The translations under genes were made by a program, and so were the position numbers. Under the pieces are notes generated by a model. The model was given only the letters and a program-made list of their open reading frames with translations, had not been told where the DNA came from and did no database searches. This document shows, piece by piece, positions 14,849-20,819 of a stretch of 20,819 bases of DNA. The first letter of the stretch is position 1, and each line of letters starts with the position of its first letter. This DNA is from JBGSWL01 sp041752455 (GTDB lineage Bacteria; Pseudomonadota; Alphaproteobacteria; Rhizobiales; Rhizobiaceae): positions 1 to 20,819 of the forward strand of contig JBGSWL010000074.1 in NCBI GenBank assembly GCA_041752455.1, read 5' to 3'.

Positions 14849-15739
14849 TCACGCGAAGCGCTTGCGCAAGATCTCCGGCAGATCGCCATCGTTCGCCATC
14901 GAGGCGGCAGCGGCCCACGGCACATTGCCGATGGGAACAAGGCGGGGGCGGGCAAGGCCATAACCCTGAAGCAGTACAGGTCCGGCCAGAAGGGCAAGAT
15001 CGACATGGCGCGGTGTTTCGATGCCTTCGAGCACCGTGCGAATGCCGCTGGTGGCAAAGGTGTCGACGGTCCGTTGCAGCAGCGAAAAGCCTTCGGGAGT
15101 GCGCATCATGGAGCGCACCTGCGCCCCGTCGATCTTGACGATGTCCGGGGTGAGCTGGCGGACCCGCTCGGGATCGGCAAAGGCGGTGCCGTAGTCGTCG
15201 ACCGCAACAAGAAAACCGCGGGCCCGCATCGCATAGACCGCATGGAGCAGCAATTCGCGGGAGGCTTCGCGCTGCTCGGTGATCTCGCAGACGACAGAAC
15301 GCGGCGTCAGGCCGGCGGCGCGAAGGTCGTTTGCGAGGCTGTCGAGCGCCTGTTCGAGGCCGGAGCGGGAGGTCAGGGCGGCGGGATGAATGTTGAGGAA
15401 GACCAGCCGTGTGCCTGCGGGAAGGCCGGCGGCGTTGCGCGCATGCAGGCGGCGGAGCACCGCTTCGAGGTTTGAAAGATCGGCCTGCGATATGCGCGAG
15501 AAGATGCGCGCCGGATTGACCGGGCGGCCCGCCATCACCGGGCGCACCAGCGCTTCGGCGGCAACAGGCACAAGCTTTTCGCCGGAAAAGCGGAAGATCG
15601 GCTGGAAGGCCGAGCGCAACAGCGCAGCGCCGACCGCAGCGGTCCATGCGCCGCCGCTATCGCGTTGCCAGCGCACGCCGTCGCCATCCTCGTCGTCGAG
15701 CGGAGCAACGGGCGCGCTTGCGAGGGATGTCTGTGCCAT
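14849..15739 (-). CDS. Stand-alone EAL-domain cyclic-di-GMP phosphodiesterase
   Basis: The 296-residue cytoplasmic product is almost entirely an EAL domain (about residues 38-275) after an acidic N-terminal tail; there is no membrane helix, REC, PAS or GGDEF domain. Active-site residues are all present: E62 (AEALVRP), N116 (FLNIHP), E152 (CEITEQ), D181-D182 (VDDYGTA), K202 (VKIDG), E238 (LEGIET) and Q258 (LQGYGLARP). Hydrolysis of cyclic-di-GMP is therefore expected. Loop 6 reads DDYGTA instead of the usual DDFGTG, a mild change in the dimer/regulatory loop. ATG 15739 was chosen because GGGAGG lies five bases upstream. The promoter must lie in the 152-bp divergent region shared with the aspartate aminotransferase. 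With no sensor domain, regulation is probably by expression or by a protein partner. Confidence 0.9.
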   Translation of the reverse strand: MAQTSLASAPVAPLDDEDGDGVRWQRDSGGAWTAAVGAALLRSAFQPIFRFSGEKLVPVAAEALVRPVMAGRPVNPARIFSRISQADLSNLEAVLRRLHARNAAGLPAGTRLVFLNIHPAALTSRSGLEQALDSLANDLRAAGLTPRSVVCEITEQREASRELLLHAVYAMRARGFLVAVDDYGTAFADPERVRQLTPDIVKIDGAQVRSMMRTPEGFSLLQRTVDTFATSGIRTVLEGIETPRHVDLALLAGPVLLQGYGLARPRLVPIGNVPWAAAASMANDGDLPEILRKRFA

Positions 15740-15891
15740 GTTCGCCTCCCGGTTGCGGCCGGGACCCACCTTGAGCGAACATGGTTAACGTTGTCTCAGC
15801 GCCAAAGCCAGCATCTTGAAGAGGGCGATCAATTGGCGCAAAAGGCGCGGGCCGGGCGAACCTGCCCCGATCCACCAACCGGAGACCGATC

Positions 15892-17094
15892 ATGGCCTTT
15901 CTTGCCGATGCCCTTTCCCGCGTGAAGCCGTCCGCAACCATCGCGGTCAGCCAGAAAGCGCGCGAACTGAAAGCGCAGGGTCGCGACGTGATCGGACTTG
16001 GCGCGGGCGAACCGGATTTCGACACGCCGGACAACATCAAGCAGGCGGCGATCGATGCGATCCATCGCGGCGAGACCAAGTACACGCCGGTTTCGGGCAT
16101 TCCCGAATTGCGCAAGGCGATTGCCGCCAAGTTCAAGCGCGAAAACGGTCTCGACTATGACTGGCAGCAGACGATTGTCGGCACCGGCGGCAAGCAGATC
16201 CTGTTCAACGCCTTCATGGCGACGCTGAACCCGGGCGATGAAGTGGTCATGCAGGCGCCCTACTGGGTGTCGTATCCGGAAATGGTGGCGCTGTGCGGCG
16301 GAACGCCGGTGATCGTCCAGACGACGCTGGCCGACCAGTTCAAGCTGCGACCGGAAGCACTGGAAGCCGCCATCACCGACAAGACCAAGTGGCTGATCTT
16401 CAACTCGCCGTCCAACCCTTCGGGCGCGGCCTACACGTTCGACGAGGTCAAGGCGCTGACCGACGTGCTGATGCGCCATCCGCATGTGCGCATCCTGACG
16501 GACGACATGTACGAGCATCTGACCTATGGCGACTTCGAGTTCGTGACGCCGGTGCAGGTCGAGCCGGGGCTGTATGATCGCACGTTGACGATGAACGGCG
16601 TTTCCAAGGCCTATGCGATGACCGGCTGGCGCATCGGCTATGCGGCCGGCCCCTTGGAACTGATCAAGGCGATGGACATGGTGCAGGGCCAGCAGACGTC
16701 GGGTGCCTGCTCGATTGCCCAGTGGGCGGCGGTCGAGGCACTGAACGGCACGCAGGATTTCATTCCGGAAAACAAGGCGATCTTCGAGCGGCGGCGCGAT
16801 CTGGTCGTGTCGATGCTGAACCAGGCCAAGGGCATCACCTGCCCGGTGCCGGAAGGCGCATTCTATGTCTATCCGTCCTGTGCCGGGCTGATCGGCAAGA
16901 CGGCGCCATCGGGCAAGGTGATGGAAACCGATGCGGATTTCGTGACGGAACTGCTGGAGACCGAGGGTGTCGCAGTGGTGCAGGGCTCGGCCTTTGGCCT
17001 TGGCCCGAATTTCCGGATTTCCTATGCGACCTCGGAAGAACTTCTCGAAGAGGCTTGCAACCGTATCCAGCGGTTTTGCGCGAATTGCCGCTGA
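15892..17094 (+). CDS. aatA: Aspartate aminotransferase (class I/II PLP enzyme)
   Basis: The 400-residue product transfers the amino group between aspartate and 2-oxoglutarate, giving oxaloacetate and glutamate, in the cytoplasm. It is of the bacterial subgroup I-gamma type usual in alphaproteobacteria. The PLP lysine is K239 in NGVSKAYAMTGWRIGY. Other cofactor and substrate residues are GTGGKQ (97-102), W125 (APYWVSYPE), N175 (SPSNPSG), D205 and Y207 (DDMYEHL) and R375 (NFRISYAT), which binds the substrate carboxylate. The N-terminal GLGAGEPDFDTP and KYTPVSGIPELR are typical. Length is normal. ATG 15892 has GGAG about nine bases upstream. Some relatives also act on prephenate, so aspartate/prephenate activity is possible. 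A strong hairpin 28 bases after the stop may end or stabilise the transcript. Confidence 0.95.
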   Translation: MAFLADALSRVKPSATIAVSQKARELKAQGRDVIGLGAGEPDFDTPDNIKQAAIDAIHRGETKYTPVSGIPELRKAIAAKFKRENGLDYDWQQTIVGTGGKQILFNAFMATLNPGDEVVMQAPYWVSYPEMVALCGGTPVIVQTTLADQFKLRPEALEAAITDKTKWLIFNSPSNPSGAAYTFDEVKALTDVLMRHPHVRILTDDMYEHLTYGDFEFVTPVQVEPGLYDRTLTMNGVSKAYAMTGWRIGYAAGPLELIKAMDMVQGQQTSGACSIAQWAAVEALNGTQDFIPENKAIFERRRDLVVSMLNQAKGITCPVPEGAFYVYPSCAGLIGKTAPSGKVMETDADFVTELLETEGVAVVQGSAFGLGPNFRISYATSEELLEEACNRIQRFCANCR

Positions 17095-17121
17095 CCCTTC
17101 GGAAAGAGCGTCAGCCTCCTC

Positions 17122-17152
17122 GCCCGGGCGCTTCTGGGGAAAGCGCCCGGGC
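17122..17152 (+). terminator. Strong hairpin after the aspartate aminotransferase gene
   Basis: A perfect 12-bp inverted repeat (GCCCGGGCGCTT / AAGCGCCCGGGC) surrounds a 7-nt loop, starting 28 bases past the stop. No T-tract follows on the plus strand (CCATGCATGC), so it is not a classical intrinsic terminator. It may protect the mRNA 3' end or act together with Rho. Confidence 0.55.
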
Positions 17153-17414
17153 CCATGCATGCCTTTCGCCGTAAAGCACTGGTCCTCGCTGCGGGCGCAA
17201 GGCATGCAGGTGTTCCGGCCGGGGCACAAAATGCCAGGGGCCGGAAAACGGAACGGCGGAACCGCTGCCGGTTCCGCCGGGGTCAAGACCCAAAATCATG
17301 TGTTGTGCGCCACGGGAAGCGGCGCCCCATCTTCACTGGTTCGCTCCCCGTCGCGCACCAGAAAGACCTATTTCGTATAGCCGCTACCCGCCATGTTTCC
17401 TGACGTTACCACGG

Positions 17415-17441
17415 GTTACGTAAGTTGTTACGTTACGTAAC
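17415..17441. promoter_or_regulatory. Candidate operator: repeated GTTACG / palindromic GTTACGTAAC
   Basis: GTTACGTAA occurs at 17415-17423, GTTACG at 17427 and the perfect palindrome GTTACGTAAC at 17432-17441. The two TTACGTAA cores are 17 bases apart centre to centre. A GTTACC at 17405 and a GTTACG at 17522 flank the cluster. It lies about 120 bp upstream of the TPR-barrel start, a suitable place for a dimeric regulator. I cannot name the regulator. Confidence 0.5.
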
Positions 17442-17558
17442 ATGCAATTGTGTTGCGAATGTGCACTGTCAGCGGCAAATATTGGTTGCTAGGGTGCGCG
17501 CATTGATCGATTGATTTCGGGGTTACGTCGCTACAAGCGGAATCGGGTGCGGGGTTTC

Positions 17559-18947
17559 ATGGCGGTTCACGGCAAAACCGGGCACCCATTGCTGGGAAGT
17601 CTCGCAGGTCTGGCGGTTCTTTCGCTTCTCAGCAGCGTGGCCTTTGCTGACAGCGCCTATGACCAAGCTTTCGAAGCGCGCTACCGCGGTGCGCAGGACC
17701 GTGGCACGCTTGACCTTTTTACTGGTGAGGCAGTGCGGGCAGGTCAGTATGACCAAGCCCTTTCCACGCTGGAGCAGGTTATCTTCGAGGACCCCAACAA
17801 CATTGACGCGCGCGTGCAGATCGCCCGGCTGTACTATCATGTAGGGGCTTTCGACCTGGCGCTTGGCCATGTCAGCGAGGCGCTGACGCTGGCCGGCGGC
17901 AATGCCGATTTCGAACGGGCGATCCTCGAACTGAAAGCGCTGATCGAAAAGGCTGACAGGGGTGTTCGCGCCACGCTCGATGTGACGGTCGGGGCCGATG
18001 TGAGCTTCCAACACCGCGCGGAAGGCCCGTTCGGGTTCCCGCCGGCAGAAAACAACACCAGTTTCGGCGGTGAAGCGCGCCTCGATGGCGTTATCGAATT
18101 CGACTTGCAGACCGCCTCGCGCGACATCATCACGCTGTCGGCCGGCGGATATTTCGACCAGATTCCGGGCGACTTCGACTTTTCGAACTTCGACACCGAT
18201 TCGCGTTTCGACAGCTATGGCGGCTATGGCGCGATCACCCTGTCCAAAGGCCTGCCCGACATCATCGACACGCTGCGCTTGGATACCTCGCTGCATGGCG
18301 AGATCGGCCGGGTCGGACGCGGGTTCGATCTCGACGGCAACGAGGCGGATCTGGTGCGCACCGAGATCGGCGTTCGCAACCGGTTGAGCGTGCGGCCGAC
18401 GGTCGAAACGGTTGTCTATGCGGATTTCGACTATGGGTATCTCGGCGCCTCGAAGGACATGTACGAAAACCACCGGATCGACTATGGCGCAGGCGCGCTG
18501 TACCGCTTCGCGCCCGGCTGGACCCTCGGCGCCTATGCCGGCGGCTTCAACACATGGGGCGAAGTGCCGGGTACCGTCTTTGATCCGGGCACGATCTTCG
18601 AATTTGTCGTCGATCCGGAGGCGTTCGAGCTCGACGGGTGGACGGCCAATGCCGATGTCACGCATCTGCTGCATGTGTTTGCGGACGGGCGCAGCTGGTT
18701 CCACGAGTTCGGTGTCAGCTATACCGACGAGGACGTGCTGAACTATTCGAACATCTTCTATGGTTTTGCGGATGTCGTGCGGCGTCAAAGCTGGCAGGTC
18801 AGCTATGACCACATTGTGCAAACCAGCACACACGGGCAGCTGAAACTTGGTTTAGCCTATACGAACCAGACGTTCGACCAGGCGTTTGGCGGCGAACAGA
18901 CCGACTTTGTGACCGGTCACATCCGCTACACCCACCGTTTCGAATGA
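17559..18947 (+). CDS. TPR-repeat protein with predicted C-terminal outer-membrane beta-barrel
   Basis: The 462-residue product has a signal peptide (hydrophobic core LAGLAVLSLLSSVAFA, cleavage after AFA near residue 30). Two tetratricopeptide-like repeats follow at about 51-118: AGQYDQALSTLEQVIFEDPN, then VGAFDLALGHVSEALTLAGG. From residue 138 to the end come about 320 residues of alternating polar/hydrophobic beta-strands rich in Tyr, Gly, Asp and Phe, ending GHIRYTHRFE. This fits an outer-membrane barrel, although the last residue is Glu after Phe, not a terminal aromatic. N-terminal TPR plus C-terminal barrel is the layout of Slam/type XI secretion translocons and, at larger size, of PgaA-like exporters; I infer no specific family. 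ATG 17559 was chosen because it gives a compact signal peptide; TTG 17511 and GTG 17547 are alternatives. The stop overlaps an ATG of the next gene's frame. Confidence 0.8.
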   Translation: MAVHGKTGHPLLGSLAGLAVLSLLSSVAFADSAYDQAFEARYRGAQDRGTLDLFTGEAVRAGQYDQALSTLEQVIFEDPNNIDARVQIARLYYHVGAFDLALGHVSEALTLAGGNADFERAILELKALIEKADRGVRATLDVTVGADVSFQHRAEGPFGFPPAENNTSFGGEARLDGVIEFDLQTASRDIITLSAGGYFDQIPGDFDFSNFDTDSRFDSYGGYGAITLSKGLPDIIDTLRLDTSLHGEIGRVGRGFDLDGNEADLVRTEIGVRNRLSVRPTVETVVYADFDYGYLGASKDMYENHRIDYGAGALYRFAPGWTLGAYAGGFNTWGEVPGTVFDPGTIFEFVVDPEAFELDGWTANADVTHLLHVFADGRSWFHEFGVSYTDEDVLNYSNIFYGFADVVRRQSWQVSYDHIVQTSTHGQLKLGLAYTNQTFDQAFGGEQTDFVTGHIRYTHRFE

Positions 18948-18955
18948 GGCCTGCC

Positions 18956-19744
18956 ATGACCGCAAACCGCACCATCAGCGCCGCCGTTTTTTCCGGTCTT
19001 GTCCTGTGCGCGCTGGCGCCCGCCGCGCAGGCGCAGACCGTCGGCACGATGACCAGCGAAAAAGCGACGATCACGAAAAACGGGGCAGGGCGCATCACCA
19101 AAGGTGCGTCGATCGCCCGCGGCGACCAGCTTGCGGCCAACGCTTCGGGATCCGGCATGATCGTGTTCGACGACGAGTCGAGCGCGCGGCTCGGCCCCAA
19201 TGCCCGGCTGGTGATCGATGATTTCGTCTACAATCCGTCGCGCAAGAACGGCACGATCCGCTTGCGGCAGACGGCAGGCGCGGCCCGCATCTTCGGCGGC
19301 CAGATTTCAAAGCGCGGCTCGTCGGAAATCCGCACGCCGCATATCGTGCTTGGCGTGCGCGGCGGCATCGTCGATATCTTCGTTCAAGGCGGCCAGACCA
19401 TCGCGACGCTTCGCGCCGGACTGATGAAGTGCACCTCCGGCGGGCGGACGCGCACGGTTACCAATCCGGGCGTTTCCTGCATCGGCACCGGTTCATCGCT
19501 GCAGGTGGCCAAGCTGCAGGGCAGCGGGCAGTCCTTCGTGGATCCGGGCACGGGCGGCGGTACCGGTGGCAATGGCGGGAGTTCGGGCTTTTGCTCCTCC
19601 GCTGCCGGCATGAGTTCACCGGCTTGCCGGACGCGCGATACCGGCCTTCCCGGTTCCGGACGCGTGCCGGGTGGCTCCACGGCTCCGGGCACGCCTGGTG
19701 GCAGCTCCGCCAATGGTGGGAATGATTGCACTTTCGATTGTTGA
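18956..19744 (+). CDS. Secreted FecR-domain protein with Gly/Ser-rich cysteine tail
   Basis: The 262-residue product has a signal peptide (TISAAVFSGLVLCALAPAAQA, cleavage near residue 26). A FecR-like domain follows at about 35-150, recognisable from ITKGASIARGDQLAA, MIVFDDESSARLGPNARLVIDDF and RTPHIVLGVRGGIVDIFV. Unlike classical FecR it has no N-terminal anti-sigma domain and no internal membrane helix, and no FecI-type sigma factor is nearby. From about 195 the chain becomes low-complexity Gly/Ser/Pro with four cysteines and ends NDCTFDC; two more cysteines lie at 159 and 175. ATG 18956 has GAGG six bases upstream and is preferred to ATG 18944, which overlaps the TPR-barrel stop as ATGA. 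The tight spacing suggests one operon and perhaps that this protein is cargo or partner of the barrel. Confidence 0.85.
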   Translation: MTANRTISAAVFSGLVLCALAPAAQAQTVGTMTSEKATITKNGAGRITKGASIARGDQLAANASGSGMIVFDDESSARLGPNARLVIDDFVYNPSRKNGTIRLRQTAGAARIFGGQISKRGSSEIRTPHIVLGVRGGIVDIFVQGGQTIATLRAGLMKCTSGGRTRTVTNPGVSCIGTGSSLQVAKLQGSGQSFVDPGTGGGTGGNGGSSGFCSSAAGMSSPACRTRDTGLPGSGRVPGGSTAPGTPGGSSANGGNDCTFDC

Positions 19745-19749
19745 CGCGA

Positions 19750-20819
19750 ATGCGTCTCTCGGCGCCATCGTCATCGGCAGCTATCGCCATCATCATCTTT
19801 GTTGTTTCACTCCTGCTTTCGGGGCCGCTTGGCTCGCTACGCGAACAGACGTTCGATCTCTATCAGACTGCGATTCCGCGCCAGGTTGCGCTCGACCAGG
19901 TCGCCGTCGTCACCATCGATGAAGCGGCGCTTGGCGCTGTCGGCCGCTGGCCGTGGCCGCGCGAAGAGGTCGGCCGTCTCGTCGATGTGATTGCGCAGAG
20001 CGGTGCAGCGGCAATCGGCCTCGATCTCCTGTTTCCCGAACCGGACGCGACCGCCTACGGCGCGCGCTCGGATGCGGCCTTTGCCGGTGTCCTTGCCGAG
20101 ACGCCTTCGGTTCTGGCGATGACGCTGACCGATGACGGGGCGGCGCTTTCGATCGCGCCCAAGCCGGGGTTCGCCTTTGTCGGCACCGGCGATCTGGCAT
20201 TCGATGACGGCTATCGCGGCGGGGTCGCGCCGATTGCGCCGCTCGCGGATGCCGCTGCCGGGCTTGGCGTGATCCGGTCGTTTGCCGACACGGACGGCAA
20301 GATGCGCGCGATCCCCCTGTTGTGGTCGGAGCGGGGTGCCGACGGGACGCTGCGGCGCTGGCCAGCCTTTTCGGTGGAACTGGTGCGGGTGGCGCAGGGC
20401 GAGACGACGCTCGGCGTGCGCATGAACGGCACCAACGATGATGCCCTGAAGATCGGCGCGGCGCTCGTGCCGCTTGGTGACGGGCGGCTGCGGCTGATCG
20501 ATGTGCCGGCCGATCCGATGCGGATATCGGCGGCGGCGCTTCTGGCAGACGGGCCGGACACGGTGCTCGACGGGCGCATCGTGGTTCTGGCGGTCGATGC
20601 GGCCGGGCTGGACCGGTTTCACCTGACAGCGCGCGGGACTCTGCGGCTTGGCGCTGATCTTCATGCCATTGCGGTCGGCCAGATGCTGGCGGGCGCATAC
20701 CTTTCGGAAGCGCCCGGTGCGCGGTGGATCGAGCGCGGGCTTTTTGCCGGCCTTGCCGGCCTGATGGTGGCGGCGTTCGCCTTCCTGTCGCGGCGGCCGC
20801 TTCTGGCCGGGCTTGCGGC
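19750..20819 (+). CDS. CHASE2-domain membrane sensor protein, N-terminal part (3' end outside window)
   Basis: The frame stays open to the last base and gives 356 residues. Helix 1 (about 10-25, AAIAIIIFVVSLLLSG) leads into a CHASE2 extracytoplasmic sensory domain (about 30-320). Family landmarks are FDLYQTAIPR, VAVVTIDEAALGAVGRWPWPRE, AAIGLDLLFPEPD, GLGVIRSFADTDGKMRAIPL and RIVVLAVDAAGLDRF. A second helix begins near residue 328 (GLFAGLAGLMVAAFAFL). CHASE2 proteins normally continue with two more helices and an output domain: adenylate/guanylate cyclase, histidine kinase, Ser/Thr kinase or GGDEF. The output is not visible here; a class III cyclase is the commonest in alphaproteobacteria. ATG 19750 is five bases after the FecR-protein stop, with TTG 19741 (TTGA overlap) as an alternative start. 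The ligand is unknown. Confidence 0.88.
   Translation, partial: MRLSAPSSSAAIAIIIFVVSLLLSGPLGSLREQTFDLYQTAIPRQVALDQVAVVTIDEAALGAVGRWPWPREEVGRLVDVIAQSGAAAIGLDLLFPEPDATAYGARSDAAFAGVLAETPSVLAMTLTDDGAALSIAPKPGFAFVGTGDLAFDDGYRGGVAPIAPLADAAAGLGVIRSFADTDGKMRAIPLLWSERGADGTLRRWPAFSVELVRVAQGETTLGVRMNGTNDDALKIGAALVPLGDGRLRLIDVPADPMRISAAALLADGPDTVLDGRIVVLAVDAAGLDRFHLTARGTLRLGADLHAIAVGQMLAGAYLSEAPGARWIERGLFAGLAGLMVAAFAFLSRRPLLAGLA

Larger units (their letters stand above)
17095..17558. other. Intergenic region upstream of the TPR-barrel/FecR/CHASE2 cluster
   Basis: These 464 bases have no supported gene. They contain a 12-bp-arm hairpin right after the aminotransferase gene (17122-17152) and a cluster of GTTACG motifs (17415-17441, with another at 17522). 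Base composition drops from very GC-rich to clearly less GC-rich after about 17385, as expected for a control region. A possible promoter is TTGCGA (17453-17458) with AAATAT (17477-17482), 18 bases apart, but the match is weak. Confidence 0.65.

Noticed and set aside
15829..17286. Long antisense open frame (485 codons) opposite the aspartate aminotransferase gene
   Set aside because: It is His/Arg-rich with no family features and lies wholly opposite a conserved enzyme gene; long antisense frames are expected at this GC content.
17523..18833. Antisense open frame (436 codons) opposite the TPR-barrel gene
   Set aside because: No signal peptide, domain or ribosome site fits; the plus-strand frame has a signal peptide, TPRs and barrel strands.
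18956..19744. FecR as part of a FecI/FecR/TonB iron-uptake switch
   Set aside because: There is no sigma factor, no TonB-dependent receptor plug domain and no anti-sigma N-terminus; only the FecR fold is shared.

Overview
The window is GC-rich, gene-dense chromosomal DNA of an alphaproteobacterium, most likely of the order Rhizobiales (Hyphomicrobiales). I infer this from the gene families (extensin-like lipoprotein, DUF1176, DUF1344, DUF1499, DUF486, CSS-EAL protein) and from intergenic palindromes of a type common in rhizobia. I see no phage, transposase, integrase, CRISPR array, tRNA or rRNA. No genus can be assigned from the sequence alone.

Layout. (1) 1-1621: the C-terminus of acetate kinase, then the alpha and beta subunits of an acetoacetate-type CoA-transferase in one tightly spaced unit; the beta gene carries a +1 frameshift in a G5 run. 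(2) 1622-2661: repeat-rich DNA around a small secreted protein of unknown function (minus strand). (3) 2662-4996: an extensin-like lipoprotein and a GT39/ArnT-type membrane glycosyltransferase with an in-frame amber stop at codon 93. (4) 4998-5843: a YciA-type acyl-CoA thioesterase (minus), divergent from a DUF486 membrane protein (plus). (5) 5948-8835: a zinc alcohol dehydrogenase, a repeat cluster, an enolase-superfamily sugar-acid dehydratase-like enzyme, a bidirectional terminator and a small DUF1344 periplasmic protein (minus). (6) 9159-15739: an EamA permease (minus), a CSS-motif EAL phosphodiesterase, a DUF1176 protein and an HD-domain phosphohydrolase (plus). These face a minus-strand run of an EAL phosphodiesterase, a small two-helix membrane protein and a DUF1499 protein. 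Two identical 44-bp palindromes lie at this junction. (7) 15892-17094: aspartate aminotransferase, then 464 bp of non-coding DNA with a strong hairpin and a cluster of GTTACG repeats. (8) 17559-20819: a compact plus-strand cluster of a TPR/outer-membrane beta-barrel protein, a secreted FecR-domain protein and a CHASE2-domain sensor cut by the window edge.

How the genes fit together. Region 1 suggests conversion of acetate and C4 CoA esters. Regions 6 and 8 are rich in signalling: two apparently intact cyclic-di-GMP phosphodiesterases, both lacking GGDEF, and a CHASE2 sensor whose output domain is not visible. The most unusual part is region 8. A Slam-like arrangement (N-terminal TPRs, C-terminal barrel) is followed by an exported FecR-domain protein with a Gly/Ser/Cys tail and then by a CHASE2 receptor. 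This could be an envelope export-and-sensing unit, but that role is inferred from architecture and gene order only.

The two lesions (frameshift in the CoA-transferase beta gene, amber stop in the glycosyltransferase) are either young pseudogenes or base-call errors; the surrounding coding sequence is undamaged in both.
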